A stretch of DNA of 64,000 bases, taken from assembly GCA_024345305.1 (NCBI GenBank), contig BRON01000003.1:1364001-1428000 (forward strand), written 5' to 3'. The first letter of the stretch is position 1, and every line of letters starts with the position of its first letter. Source of the DNA: Mrakia gelida. Lineage: Eukaryota > Basidiomycota > Tremellomycetes > Cystofilobasidiales > Mrakiaceae. The translations under genes were made by a program, and so were the position numbers. This document shows, piece after piece, positions 1-11,505 of this stretch. The notes under the pieces are model-generated. The model worked only from the letters and a program-made list of their open reading frames with translations. It was not told the DNA's origin and did no database searches.

Positions 1-1182
1 CTTTCAGACCCGGACCTTCCTTGGAGGTCACTCCTTGACGTACGAGGCCACTCAACGAACGCTTCGGAACCTCCTCCCCTCTGCATCGACATCGTTCGTT
101 CCTCCTTCACTCCTCCTTTCTCATCCACGCCCCGACCTCAAAACTGATCTGACTAATTCTCCTCTCTTCGCTCATTCTACAGGATACGCGAAGCAGCCCG
201 ACCCGGTCCCTCCATCAAGTCCGCCATCGCACACACCTTCCTTCGAGACACTAGGAACTCAGCCTTCCTCGCTACGAGCGGAAGCTTGTTCAAGGCTACT
301 CAGGTCAGCCCAGTCCCTCTATCGATTTGCATTCGAGAAGACGTACTGACTCGAGTGCTGTTCTTCGTCCCTCGTTCGCAGGAGCTCGCCGGGTTCGGAG
401 GAGACGCGAAGCACTTCAAGTCGACGACGGAGACGGCTATGACTCGGGCTCTTGGGAAGGGATACGTGAGTTCCCACTTTTTTAGAACTCATCCGACGTC
501 TGAAGAAGTCGAAAAGCTGATCAAATTCGCCTCGTTCCCTTTTTTGGTCGTCAGTTCGCGTCCTTCACCACTCGAACAGGTCTCGTTCTCCCTCTCGACC
601 CCTCAAAAGGAACCCACCTCGTCGACCGAGTCTTCATGGGTGGACCCACTAGCGTGCGAGGTTTCAAGATGAACGGAATGGGTCCTCGGGATGGAGGTAC
701 GTTCTCTTTTCCTCGACTCGTCGACGCGTCTCGTCCTCGTTCTCGAAGCTGACCTCCCTTGCTCGCGCTGTTCCCAGACGACTCCCTCGGCGGTGAACTC
801 TCCTACTCCCTCGGTGCTTCCATCTTCGGTCCTCTCCCTCTTCGACCTCAGTGGCCACTGAAACTCCACACTTTCGTCAACGCCGGTCATCTCTCTTCGC
901 CGACTTCTTGTTCGTGCTTGCTTTCTCCCCTTCGTCTCAACCGTCCCTCGCTGACCTCTCTCTCCCCTCCCCTTCTTCACCTTCGTTCGAACAGACACCT
1001 CCCCCCAAACCATCCTCGCCCCGCTCCTCTCCTCCCCTCCGTCCATCTCAGCCGGAGTCGGGATCGTCTACGACTTCGCGCCCATACGGATCGAGGCCAA
1101 CTTCGTCGTTCCTCTCGTTGGAGGGACTGGAGAGGGATTGTCGAAGGGCTTTGGGTTGGGGATGGGGATGGAGTTCCTCTGA
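1..1182 (+). CDS. SAM50: SAM50 / TOB55, mitochondrial outer-membrane beta-barrel assembly protein (C-terminal part)
   Basis: C-terminal part of the Omp85-family subunit of the SAM complex, which inserts beta-barrel proteins into the mitochondrial outer membrane. The gene runs in from the left edge, so its start is missing. Readable exons are 1-93, 183-303, 382-465, 555-696, 778-885 and 995-1182, and the frame is continuous across all junctions. Family signatures are the strand segment SLTYEATQRTLRNLLPSAS, the stretch SIKSAIAHTFLRDTRNSAF, and the Omp85 hallmark GGPTSVRGF followed by GMGPRDGDDSLGG. The protein ends with beta-strand-like residues (VGIVYDFAPIRIEANFVVPL) and a terminal GMGMEFL before TGA. 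POTRA-like N-terminal sequence is outside the window. Donor sites vary (GTTCGT, GTCAGC, GTGAGT, GTACGT, GTCATC), typical of this genome. The family assignment is secure. Confidence 0.93.
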
Positions 1183-1429
1183 GTGTGAGCGAACGAGGGG
1201 AGGAACGAACGAGGGAGGACAGGAGGGAGGAGGGAGGGAGATCTTTGGTTCTTTGATGATGCTCGTTTCAGTGAGTCGTTCGTGGACTTTCTTTCGAACG
1301 AGAGGAGAGGAGAAGGCGAAGCGGCGTTGATCGAGAGAGAGAGACCTAGAAAACAAAGGAGGGAGGGAGCGGGGGACGAAACGAAAAAAGCTAAGCGACG
1401 CGATGCGCGAGCGAACGAGCCAAACCTCG
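1183..1429. other. Convergent intergenic space
   Basis: Short purine-rich 3' region between SAM50 and the next, oppositely oriented gene. It is rich in gagag/gggag runs. No gene is visible. Confidence 0.5.
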
Positions 1430-2043
1430 TCAAGCCCCTTCTCCCTCAGCCAACTCCCCCTTCAAAGCTCCCCTCTCCGCCTGCAAAGCTCGACTCTCCG
1501 CCTCCAAAGCTCGAACTTCCTCCTTGAACTTCCTCATTCTCGATTCCCTCTCCTTCTTCAACCTCGCACTCTCCTCCTCCAACGCTACCCTCTCCCTCTC
1601 CAACGCCTCGAACCGAGCGAACCACACCCTGTCCTTCTCAGCATACATTTCCTTGATGTAGGCTTCATAGGTCTCGACGACCTTCTCGATGGTGAGTCCT
1701 TCGGTGGCGTCCAGTTGAGCTGAGACTGTGAAAGGGACAGGGACCGGACGATCAGGCACGAGCGTCGTGAGGGAGACAAAAAGTGAGAGAGAGCGAGGAA
1801 AGGAAGGAAGAGACGTACTTTCAGCAGCTCTCTGGGATTTCTTGACCTTGTCTTGCATTTGGAGGGCAGGGAGAGGTGCTGGTGCTCCGACGATGAGTTG
1901 AGCTGGGAGGAGAAGGGGGGAGGGAGGGAGGGGGGTGAGCTTTGACTCGTTTCGAGAGGAACAGCTTCGAGGTTCAGCTCGTGCTCGAACGAACCTGCGT
2001 TGGGGAGAGGGTTGGCAGGGATGTTGATTGATTGGATGACCAT
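1430..2043 (-). CDS. Hypothetical small coiled-coil protein
   Basis: Three exons (2043-1995, 1902-1819, 1725-1430) join in frame to 142 residues. I chose the start at 2043 because it begins a clean first exon, MVIQSINIPANPLPNA. Residues from about 60 to the end form an almost uninterrupted charged helix, probably a coiled coil (for example EALERERVALEEESARLKK), preceded by the conserved-looking EKVVETYEAYIKEMYAEKD. There is no signal peptide, membrane segment or recognised enzyme motif. I do not recognise the family. The intact splicing, with total coding length divisible by three, supports a real gene. It converges on SAM50 and its promoter faces the long gap to the right. Confidence 0.7.
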
Positions 2044-3411
2044 TTTAAAGATTTGAGAGTGCGAGATGGAGCGAGGTTCGGTTTCGAGAGGGATGTGGTT
2101 GAAGGGGAAGACGAGGTCTCTACAGGCGCGGCCACAGAAACGGGCCACAAAACTTGTTGTTTTGGAAGGCTGAGATCTGGATGGGGAGTGGATAGAATTT
2201 TCTCGTACCGCTTTAACGTGGATTTGGTAGGTCAAAGAGCCTCTGTGAGGTTCCAGAACTCACGAAAATTCCCCGAAGATCGAGAACGAAGACTTCTCCC
2301 AGAGGTCTCGATTTCGGCGAGCTCCAAAAGCTCGATTTTTGGCGGGGAAGTGGGCCACTTACTCGATGCTGTGGGTCCCTTCGTTTGGCTCTGTTCGCTG
2401 TCTGAAGACCTCCACCTCCCAGTGAATATATGAACCATTCCTGCTGCAAAACCTGGGCTGCATCGACGTTCTTTTGAAGGGCTGAGGAAGGGGAGAAGTT
2501 TGAGCTCCTTGACGCTGCGCGTCGGAAACCGCCGTGAGCTCGAGTTTTGGGCCATCTTCTCCCTTCGCACTGCTGTTGTACTAGCCTCCGTCTCAATTCT
2601 TGGGCTCGAGAAGGTTGAACACAAGCCCGAGCATCACTACCAAGCTTCACAGCGTATAGGAAGGCGCAGGCGGTGCGTGAGATCAGTGTGACGGAAAAAT
2701 CTCTGAAAAATCGAGCTCGTCAGGCCGCTGTCACCTCCTCCTCAGCCGTCAAATTCCGCCCTACTGCTCCCATATCTTGCTCAGCAGTAGAAGGTAGAGT
2801 AGGCTCCCTCGAGACAAAAGAGATAATGCCGGAACGTCTCATAGGAAGCAGGAGAGAGATCGAACGAAGGGTGGCCCGTTTCTAGGCCGTGGCCCGTTTC
2901 TGCGACAAGGTCTGTAGAGCTGGTTTGGGCTGAGGGTCGGTCGCTTTCGGAGCTCGAAAGCCCGGTTGCCGACTTGACCTTCACGTGAAGGGAGGACGCC
3001 GTTCAATTCTACTGGTAGGGGATGATAAAAGACTCTTCGAGGCGGCCCAGCTCAAAGTTCATCCGAAGATCCCTCGCGTTCAATCGCGACGCGTCGAACC
3101 GAAGATCGCGAAGATCAGTTTCCTTTTGACATTGACGTTCTGCGTCTCCTCTCATCCACTGATCAGCTGGTGTGAAACATTCTCATACCTCGTTTCTCCT
3201 CTTGCTGCCCTCCTGCTCTTTCCTTCGAGGTCGAGCTCGACGCTCATCGAAATTTGTTCGGTTGACGGCGCGACTCAGTTGCATCGACGTCGTCGGTTTC
3301 CTCGCTTCTTCTCCACAACTTCCACCACTAGCATCAAATGTCAGTACACCATACTCTTCTTCGAGCAGATTTGGAAACTCACTAACGTCGAGCTTCTCTC
3401 AGCCATCAAAA
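2044..3411. promoter_or_regulatory. Long intergenic region between two divergent small genes
   Basis: About 1.37 kb with no convincing gene. The short open frames on both strands lack splice-consistent extension or recognisable motifs. It holds a short tandem duplication near 2871-2903 and a GACGCGTC palindrome at 3088-3095. Just before 3412 there is a segment that looks like a 5'-UTR intron (donor GTCAGT near 3350, acceptor CTCTCAG near 3401), so transcription of the rightward gene probably starts within this gap. Confidence 0.5.
2871..2903. repeat. Short direct repeat
   Basis: The unit GTGGCCCGTTTCT appears twice back to back, separated by AGGCC, within the intergenic region. No function is evident. 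Confidence 0.6.
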
Positions 3412-3873
3412 ATGTCCCAACTCGCTTCACCACCTCCCTCTCCTCGACCCTCAAAGGAAGCCAATAGGTTGCGACTCCGAATGGCCTTCAACCAACCTCT
3501 TGGCCCGTGGCCAGCTCGTGAAGCCGTTCAGGCTCTCAACGCCGTTGACACCAGCGGGTTCACTCCGGAGGAGGAGGCTGCTCGTACGTCCTTTCTCTGC
3601 AGGTCGTTCGCGCTCGCGTCGCCGTCGGTCTTCGGTTAAAGCCTCGACTCGACCTGACCTCAATTCTTTCCCCCCTTCGACCACCTAACAGATCGTCAGA
3701 AGTGCGAGGCAGCTCAGAAGTTCCTCGACGACGAGAAGAAGACGGACATGGAAGCAGCAGATAGATCGGTCGCATCTGCTAGACGGTACATCCTCGACAC
3801 GCATCGTCGTCTCACCGAGGACGTCGCGACCAAACGACACCCGAAGGCGTTGGAGCATCTGCAGAGGTGGTAG
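3412..3873 (+). CDS. Hypothetical small helical protein with an in-frame TAG; frame stays open to 4026
   Basis: Two exons, 3412-3583 and 3692-3873, give 117 residues ending ...HLQRW before TAG at 3871-3873. The protein begins MSQLASPPPSPRPSKEANR, then has a compact conserved-looking part (NQPLGPWPAREAVQAL) and a long basic/acidic helix. I do not recognise the family. The same frame continues open past the TAG for another 50 codons to a second TAG at 4024-4026, with the same charged-helix character (EGWNEAAQIWQEEH, MREEARKAREAFF). One reading is that a CAG glutamine codon mutated to TAG. Others are readthrough, or an intron removing the stop, although I see no good branch or pyrimidine tract there. 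The start is the first ATG after a probable 5'-UTR intron. Confidence 0.6.
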
Positions 3874-4026
3874 ACAGCTGTTCTGGAGGGTTGGAACGAG
3901 GCAGCCCAGATTTGGCAGGAGGAGCATGCGAAACCGACCCACCCTAGGAACGTGATGCGAGAAGAGGCGAGGAAGGCTAGGGAGGCGTTCTTTAATGGTG
4001 ATGAGGAAGAGGTGGTCTCGCAGTAG

Positions 4027-4535
4027 AGTTTGAATGAGGTGCTATAAATCTGTTGGGCGAAGAGCTTGTTAATCGAGTGAAAAAGAGAGAGAATCGACGA
4101 AGTCAATCGACGCGTCGAAATCCGGTTGTTCTCATTTTTTGACCGAAAGAGAGCTCAAACCGTCTATCAAGAGACGATTTGAACTGAAAACTAAGGTCCC
4201 CTTGGCTTCTTGACGACACTTCTGGGAAAGCAAGACCGAGAAGGCGTAGGAGATTCGCCTCTGCTTGCGTCGCGTCGCGGCGACGCATCTCGGCGTCTCT
4301 CTCGGCCTTCCTTTCTCCGCTCTTTTCTTCTCATCAGCTCCGCTCTTCTGCGGAGGCAGGTGACTCGACAAAGAATCACCAGACCGCTCTCTTAATCTTC
4401 TTCCTCAAACGACCACCATCTCATCTCCCCAAGCCAAGCTCTTTTAACCAGGCAAGTCTCAGAGTCTCTCCTGGACTGATGTACTTGCTAATATTCTCAC
4501 CCTCTCTTCTTGAATCCTCACAGCTCTCTCTCCAA
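4027..4535. promoter_or_regulatory. Intergenic region and leader of the RNase III-module gene
   Basis: About 510 bp without a coding region. It contains a GACGCGTC palindrome at 4109-4116, a 32-nt hairpin at 4153-4184, and a pyrimidine-rich leader that may contain a 5'-UTR intron ending at CTCACAG shortly before the ATG at 4536. Confidence 0.45.
4153..4184. repeat. Small inverted repeat (hairpin)
   Basis: GCTCAAACCGTCT and AGACGATTTGAAC are complementary at 11 of 13 positions with a 6-nt loop. It lies between two genes transcribed to the right and could act at an RNA 3' end; this is speculative. Confidence 0.5.
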
Positions 4536-5163
4536 ATGTCGCTTCGCATCATCGTCCTCCAATCCTTCTCGACTCGAGCACCCGCTCTTCTTCCTCCTCC
4601 ACTCCCACTCGTTTTCCGAGCATTCACCACTTCTCAAAAACTCCATCTCTCCATCTCCACTCCTCCCCTCTCCTTCATCGCTTCGCTCGTCCCTTGCAAC
4701 TCCCACGAAGGCGATGAAGACCAGATCGGCCGTCACGCGTCGGAACAACAAGAGGTCGAAGCTGAGCCTGAGCCTGAGGTCTCGGACGAGCGAGCCTTCT
4801 CCCAGGGGTACGGACCTGCCGATATGATGAGGTTGGAGGAGTGGAGGGTTCAGAAGGGGACGGTAGGGAGGACGATCAAGTGGTACAAAGGTCCGTCGCA
4901 TGGACCGGATCATCTACCGTCGCACACCGCTTCCCTTGCAGTCAGGCACGAAGCAGGCGGCAAGATGTTCGGACCTATCGAGGGAGAGAGGGGGGAGAAG
5001 TATAAAGTCGTCCAGCAACGGTGAGGCTGGCGCGTTTCGAAGACTCGTCGCGTCGCGTCGCGGGGGGTTCGAGCTCGAGCTGACTCCTTTCTCGTCTTGG
5101 TCTCGGGCTTTCTAAAGACTGGCTCACATGGCGAACATCCACCTCGGTATCGTCAAGGAGTAG
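4536..5163 (+). CDS. Short mitochondrial-type protein carrying the C-terminal module of the RNase III-like family
   Basis: Two exons, 4536-5020 and 5118-5163, give about 176 residues. The N-terminus looks like a mitochondrial presequence: arginine and serine rich, no acidic residues in the first 35, with the cleavage-like FRAFTTSQ. After an acidic linker, the C-terminal half (from GYGPADMMRLEEWR through MFGPIEGERGEKYKVVQQR) closely matches the ends of the two RNase III-like genes at 60636-61975 and 62791-63993, including the position of the last intron and the terminal exon (RLAHMANIHLGIVKE here). The RNase III catalytic domain itself is absent. It may be a mitochondrial, perhaps mitoribosome-associated, single-module relative. 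That role is inferred only from the presequence and from the known existence of RNase III-fold mitoribosomal proteins (mL44, mL57). Confidence 0.72.
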
Positions 5164-5531
5164 TAGGACTTGATCTTGGACTTCTTTGGGTTTCGATGGA
5201 CTCGAGTTCTCCGTTCTGTTTCCGTTCGGTCGATTTCCTTCTTTCCTTTGTTCCTTCTTCCCCGTCTCGTTTCTCGCTCCGATTTCTCAATACGTTATGA
5301 CTCTGTCCTCCCTATCCGTCCGTCCTCTGAGCCAAGCTGCGAGCTCGCCCTGTCTACGTCTCTCTCTCTCGCTCGAATCGATCTCCCTCTCGTGTCAAGC
5401 GCGAAATCCCATTCTAAATGCAAAGGAGAGAAAGAGGAGATAAACAAAACGATGATGATGACGATGAGATGCTATAGAGGAGACCCAGGACTAGACTAAA
5501 CGAGAGCGAGCGAGCGAAACGAGGACGCGAT
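5164..5531. other. Convergent intergenic space
   Basis: A 368-bp 3' region shared by the RNase III-module gene and UTP5. It is pyrimidine rich on the left and acgag/gcgag rich on the right. Nothing coding is supported. Confidence 0.5.
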
Positions 5532-8050
5532 CTACTCCTCGTCTCCCGAGCTCTCATCCCCACCCTCACTTCCATCCTCAGAAGCCTCGTCGTCGATGAA
5601 ACCGTTCATGACTCCTCCCTCTCCGTCGTCTGAGTCGTCGATGGATTCGCTGTGAGGGAAGAAGGCGGGGGAAGGGGAGGGGAGAGGAAAGAAGAAGGTC
5701 AGCGAACGCGTCTGACCCAGTCCACTCGAAACAAAAACAGGAGAGAACACAAGCGTGGGGTTTTGTACTCACTTATCCTCCATATCCTCATCCTCATCCT
5801 CATCGCTCTCACCCTCCGCACCCTCCTCTCCCTCCTCAGAATCGTCGTCGTCCGATCCACCGAACCCAACCTCCTCAACATCGCCCTCATCCTCATCGTC
5901 GCTGCTCTCTCCCTCGACGTAGACTCCACCCTCTCCTCCAGAAAGGACCGTTCGCGCCTGCTCGGACTGACGAGCCTCGATCTGGGCGAGGGCGAGGTCG
6001 AGTCGGCCTGCGAGGGAGAGGAGGGGAGGAGCGAGGAGGAGGCGGGTGGAGAGGAGGGAGTGGAGAGGGGAGAGTCGGGGAAGGAGATCGGGGACCTGGT
6101 GGAAAGGAACGGGTGTGGAAGGGAGGGGAGGGTTAGTAAGAGGGCTGGAGATAAAATGAAGGGAGGGAAAGAGAGAGGAGAGAAGGAAGAAAGAAAGAAA
6201 GCGTCGAACACTCACGGTCATCAAGTATCCCACCCGCTCCCTCAGTACACCCTTCGTCCACGCTCCAACCCCTCGCACCCTCTGCGCCGCCGCACCCCCA
6301 GCCCTTCCCTTCCCTCCAAGAGCAAGTCTCTCTCCCAACCTCTCCAGCAGAACAACGCTCAACTCGGGCTGAAGCTTCCTGATCGTCGCTCGGATGAGCG
6401 CAGGGTCCGAATGCGAGAGGCACTGGCTGAGCAGAGGAGCGTCGGAGGAGTGAAGAGCCTGGGTGAGGAGTCGAGCGAGGGAGAGGGGAGTTTGGGTGGT
6501 GGTGGTCGCTGTAGAGGAGCCAGCGGGGAGGGCTGGGGTGGGGAGAGGAGCGAGGAGGAGGGAACCGAGGGTGGGTGCGAGGGAGGAAGCGGTAGCAGCG
6601 GGGGCGCCGGAAGGGAGAGTGGTGGAAAGGGAGACGGAGGTGCTTGGGGCTTCGTGGTACCGGGTGGTGGGTTTGGGCTGGGTTACAACGAAGCGAGGGC
6701 GAGAGAGGTCAGCGAACGCGAAACGACGCGTCGACTTCAACTTGCGAAACGAGATGGATTGTGACTCACTCCCGATCCAGCAACTCCCTGCTCAGCTCTC
6801 AAAACCTCTCCAACTCCTCGTCGTCCAACCTGCACCTCTCCTCTCCAAACACCCTCCTCCTCAACGTACTCCTCGCTCTCCCAAACGACACCTCGACCTC
6901 CAAGAGCTCGCGCCCAAGCGACCTTTCCTCCCTGCGCCAACTCAACAGCCAACAGCGTAGCCTGAGCTCCCTGAGGAGCCTCCGTGACGGTCAACGTCGT
7001 GAGAGCCGTCAAAAGCGTAGGCTTGGCCTTCTTTGACTTTTTGGAGGGAGTGGAAGCCTCGACCGCGACGGCGGAGGAGGCGACGGGGAGAGGGAGGACG
7101 AAGATCTGGGAGAGCGTTTGGAGGGCGAGAGTGGGAGCGGCGGCAGCGTTGGTGGCAGGGAGGAGGGAGAGGGAGATGATAGGGGTAGGGAGAGGGATGG
7201 TAGACTTGAGTCTAGGGTCGTGAGGGAAGGCAGGAAGTTCCCAAACCGACGCGGATCGATCCGACTCGGCGATGGTCACGACGACGACGTTGTCCTCTCC
7301 TTGAGCTTGAACGGGGAGGATTTGAGTGATGGGAGTGGAGTGACCTCCTGGGAAGGTGGAGAGGACCGAGGTGGAGGTGGTAGAGGCGAGGGAGATGAGG
7401 TGAATCGAATGGGAACCGATCAGGATGGAGGGAGGAGCTGAGCTCGAGGGAGGGAAGGCGATGGCTGAGATGGGCGTGGTAGGGAGAGCAGCTGGGACTG
7501 GGTAGGTCTGGCTGGTTGAGGTGAGGGTGATGGGGCTCGTGTAGAGGGTGATGGAAGGACGAGGGTTGGCAGGGGTAGGGAGGGAAGAAAGAGCGAGTCC
7601 TCCGGACGACGAGAAGGCCATGGCTGAGATAGCTCCTCCTCCTGATCCTGTAGGGAGAGCTCCGATGAACTTCCATGCTGATCCTGTTGACTGACCTCCG
7701 TAAAGGTGGACGACTCCCGACTTGAATCCTACGGCGAGGACGGGGTCGGAAGAGGTCGACTTTGAAGCAGCTCTCTTTTTCTTCTTGCCTCCTCCTTGGG
7801 CGGCAGCTCCCTCGTCAGAAGACTCGCACCAAACAGCCGAGGTAGCCATACCCATTCCCTCACCGAGGGAGACATCCAGAACGAGGGTGGAGGAAGCCGA
7901 GAGGGTCGAGTAGATTCGAAGAGAGGGGGAGGGAGAGGCGGAGAGGTGAGCGAGCAGGGGAGACTGAACGGCTGGGAGAGTGAGAGAGGGAGGGAGCTGA
8001 GTAGGGGGAGCCGCAGGAGGGGGAGCAGAGCTCTTTTTGAGGGAAGACAT
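5532..8050 (-). CDS. UTP5: UTP5 / WDR43-like U3 snoRNP (t-UTP) protein
   Basis: Component of the small-subunit processome that couples rDNA transcription with early 18S rRNA processing in the nucleolus. Four exons: a long first exon with WD40-like blades (SDPVLAVGFKSGVVHLYGG; repeated SALSSxP and S-I-x-L-Y/L patterns; SDRSASVWELP), then PKPTTRYHEAPS... leading to the helical C-terminal UTP12-type domain (SLARLLTQALHSSDAPLLSQCL, LIRATIRKLQPELSVVLLERL, TKGVLRERVGYLMTVPDLLPRLSPL), then a very acidic tail ending GGDESSGDEE. The start at 8050 (MSSLKKSSAPPPAAPP) was chosen over an in-frame ATG further upstream because typical family proteins begin close to the first blade. It is divergent from GLE1. 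The family call rests on domain order and motifs. WDR43/UTP5 is the best fit. Confidence 0.85.
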
Positions 8051-8377
8051 CTTCGAAAGAAGAGACGAAAAAGAAGAGAGGGGAGGGGGGAGGGAGGGAA
8101 GAGGATGGGAGGGAAGGAGAGGTCGACGTCGCAAACTTGAATTCGAGCGAAGGAGCTCAGCGCAGAATCCCAAGGCTGTTGTCAAGGCACGTCTCCTCGA
8201 CATTTTCGGCTGACTTGTGTACATATCAGCAAGAACGAGTGTACATGATGAGAAGAATGAAGATTTGCTTCTTTGACAGACGCGCGAAAGTTAGTCGTCT
8301 GCTCGTCGTCAAGCTCTTCCTGGTCTCCTGCTCGCGAGCTCGACGGCTTCTCCCTTCGACTCCAACGACCAGCACAG
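8051..8377. promoter_or_regulatory. Bidirectional promoter between UTP5 and GLE1
   Basis: A 327-bp spacer between divergent starts at 8050 and 8378. No TATA element is clear. An open frame precedes the GLE1 ATG without another ATG, so the start at 8378 is fixed. Confidence 0.5.
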
Positions 8378-11029
8378 ATGCGCTCCGGATCTCCCTCTTC
8401 TTCACGGTCGACCTACATCCCACCCTTCTCCCCTTCCCCACTAGGGATCCACTCCAAACCGTTGGACCCTTCCTCGTCTATCCGACGAGTTCTCTTCTCA
8501 CTCAACTCCTCCCCTCCCCAACCAAGATCTCGATCTCCAGCATCACAACCACCAGCAGCAGAGAGCTCAGCGAGATCAAGCGGAAAGAGGAGTCTATACT
8601 ACGGAGGTGACTCGGACGACTCGTCCGACGAAGAAGAGGAGGATCAAGCTCAGGAGAGCGACGAAGAGGAGGAAGACGACGAGGACGAGGAGGTTTGGGG
8701 TATCGCTTCGACGAGGTCAGCTCGCTCTCTCGCCTCTCGTATCTATGTTTCGAACTCAAGCTCACCTTATATACTTTCCTTGGATGCCCTAGTCGGAATC
8801 CCTCCCAACCACGGAACTCGTTATCCTCCTCGATAGGTCCCATCGACCCGTTGGAAAAGTACGAAGCTCAACATCGCTCCTTAGCATGGGTTCGTCTCGC
8901 TCTCGCGCCGTCCTGCTCATCTACTGCTACACATCTCAAGCCGCTAAACTCCTTCTTCTTCACCTCCTGGTCTCATTACGCTCGGCAGCAACGCTCTCAC
9001 CTAAACTCCTCCGTCCACTCCTCCCGGATCCACTCGCTCCTCTCTCCTTCTTCGAACCCTTCCCGTCCACCACTAGCCTCCTCCTCGTCTTCGTCACGCG
9101 TGCAAAGGGAGGAGCGGGAGATGGCTGAGGTGAGGATGCTACTGGAGGGGATGAGGGTCGAGAGGGAGGAGGATGAGAGGAGGGAGAGAGGCGAGTTTGA
9201 GAGGAGGAATAAGGCGCTTTGGGAGGTGAGTCGAATCTTTCTTGTTTTGAGCTCGCTGCTACTGCTTCGTAGCTTGAGCTCTCCCTTCGTAGCCTCTTTT
9301 GGGAGGAAGAGCACCTCCCCAGCTGTCTATACGAGCTCTTTTGAAGCGAATCAAGCTCACCTCTAACCCTCCCCTTCCTCCCTTTCGTTTCAACAGGGCA
9401 TCGAATCCACCATCCTCACCTCGGAACAAGCTCACCTCCTCGCCCTTCGAGCCAAACAGCAAGAGGCTGAAACCAAAGCTGCTGCCATGCGAGAAGCTGC
9501 TGAGAAGAAGGCTGCTGAGGAGTCCCAACTCGCTGAACTCAAGCTGAGGAAGGCGGCGGAGCAGCAAGAGGGAGAGAGAGTCGAGAGGGAGAGGTTGGAG
9601 AAGGAGAAGAGCGAGGCTGCCGCTGTTGGAGGACTGGGAGGGCTGGAGGAGAAGGCCAAGGTGTTTGGAGAGCAGGTGGAGGTTATGAGGGTGAGTGCCG
9701 AACGTGGCTTTGTGGGGAAGCGTGGGAGAGAGAGAAAGAGGGAGGGTAGGAGGGAGGGCTGGGACGCGAGGGAGAGAGAGAGGTCGAAAGAACGCTGACC
9801 TTCGCGTTTGTTTTGGTTTGACGTTCTCCAGTTCATCAAGGAGGAGCTGCTACCGAAGGTCAACTCTTCCCCAGAGTGGAAGAAGAAGTGCAACGCCGTC
9901 AAACGTCAGATTACTCCCAAGATCGGTCAGATCATCAATTCTCAGCCTGTCATTTTGAGGATCGTGAGTGTTTCCCTGCGTCCCCTCTTGCCACCACACA
10001 AACACACTCTCTTTCCTTTCTCTCCACTCTCTGCCTGTCTCTCGCTCGTCGTCGTCGTTGCTAACTCTAACCCGTCGTTTCTCCTCCCTTCCCTCCGCTC
10101 CCCTTCTCCTCTCCTCTTCTCGCCTCGTGCCTTCCACCACAGACCTCCGAAATCTCCCTCATCCTCCACTCCGCCCAAGCCGCCTCCCCCGAGATCTACA
10201 TCTGGATCCTCAACCACCTCTCCAAGATCCTCATCAAGCAGGCCGAAACCGAAGTCACAGCCAAACCCTCCGCCGCCTTCCCTCTCGCTCGAATGGTTGT
10301 CGGACTCATGAAGATGGGTCACGCGGAGGGGGTAGGGAAGGTTCTGTATGCCAGGATGGTGAAGAAGTGTCCTTGGGTCGTTCCGTTCTACCCTGCTCGG
10401 AAGGAGGTGAGTCGCTAAGGACCTGGTTTTGGGGAGGGGAGGGAGGGGGATGGGGAACGACGCGCTGACTCGTTCTCGACGCGTTTTCGTTTGCGCTGCA
10501 GGGCCAATCCGAATCCCTCTACCGCAAATCCCTCGGCCACTACCCCCTCTCCCCAGCCACCGCCCCCGAAACCACCTTCGCCCACTCAACTCGAATGACC
10601 GGAATCCTCACCCTCTACCTCTCCATCCTCCAAATCTCATCCCTCCCCTCTTCCTCCTTCCCCCTACCTCCACCTCCACCCTCCCATCCAGCCTACCCAT
10701 CTCCCTCCCCCGAGCTACTTCCAGCGCACTTCACGCTTCCAGCGGCGTGGTCCTGGCTAGCGGCCATCCTCCGTCCTCAGCTCGTTGGGATGGAGATCGT
10801 ACCTGGCCTCATCGGAGCGGGTTTGGATGTGTTGGGAGAGAGGATGGGTGCGGTGTACGGGAGGCAGTGGGAGAAGGTGATGAGGGTACTGGGGAGGAGT
10901 TTGGAGGAGGTGGGAGGGAAGGGTGGGGAGGGAGCGATTGGAGGGAGGGAGAGGTTGAGGTTGGGGGTGCAGAGGTGGGAGAGGGAGGGGAGTTGGGGGG
11001 TTATGGAGGGGTGCGAGGTGGATCCCTAG
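8378..11029 (+). CDS. GLE1: GLE1, nuclear pore mRNA-export factor
   Basis: GLE1 sits on the cytoplasmic face of the nuclear pore and, with inositol hexakisphosphate, activates the DEAD-box ATPase Dbp5 to release exported mRNA. Order of parts: Ser/Pro-rich N-terminus with a strongly acidic stretch (DSDDSSDEEEEDQAQ), a central long coiled coil (EEDERRERGEFERRNKALWE, then AMREAAEKKAAEESQLAELK), and the conserved GLE1 helical domain (FIKEELLPKVNSSPEWKK, AVKRQITPKIGQI, ARMVVGLMKMGHAEGVGKVL, KKCPWVVPFYPARKE). The first intron is 8716-8792 and at least four more interrupt the helical domain. The C-terminal domain contains a Pro/Ser insertion (residues SSFPLPPPPPSHPAY) before HFTLPAAWSWLAAIL. TAG at 11027-11029. 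Assignment is firm. Confidence 0.92.
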
Positions 11030-11505
11030 TTGGGAGGAGGAGTTTTGTACTTGGTTCTCGGTCGCTGTGTATCTCTTATGGCACTTTTCTCGTTCAAGGA
11101 GCCGAGAGAGAGGGGAGGGCGAGAGAACGGAAGACGCGTCGAGGGGACTCGAGTTCGTCGGGTTGCGATTGTGTCGATGGGAGGAGGAGAATGCATACTA
11201 TCTCAAACGCCTAAAATAGAGAGAGAAAGGGCAGACCTAGTCGAAATGAACCCGAGCTCGGGGTGTGGTTGGCTTCGAAGGAGCTGGTCGAAAGAAGAGA
11301 CGCGTTGACAAAAACTCGGTCAACGAGAAGTTCAGATCGAAGGCTTCGAGCAAGGAGACTTACAAGTCTGAGCCTGTCGAGCGATTGAGAGCCTAGTGAT
11401 GCGAGCCTCGGTTTGCTTTGAGGGAGTCGAAGGAGCTGAAGCTACGAGATGGGAGGGCGTCAACGAATTGAACGCGACCGCTCGGCGATGGAACGAAAGG
11501 TCGTC
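11030..11505. other. Convergent intergenic space
   Basis: 476 bp between the GLE1 stop and the end of the first BTB gene. It contains a GACGCGTC palindrome at 11133-11140. No gene is supported. Confidence 0.5.

Noticed and set aside
5652..6764. Long open frame on the plus strand opposite UTP5.
   Set aside because: It is a shadow of the GC-rich coding strand: low-complexity Arg/Gly/Glu, no family motif, while the minus strand gives UTP5 with correct splicing.
8273..8377. Extension of GLE1 upstream of its ATG.
   Set aside because: The frame is open but has no ATG before 8378; it begins with TTG, which is not a credible start here.
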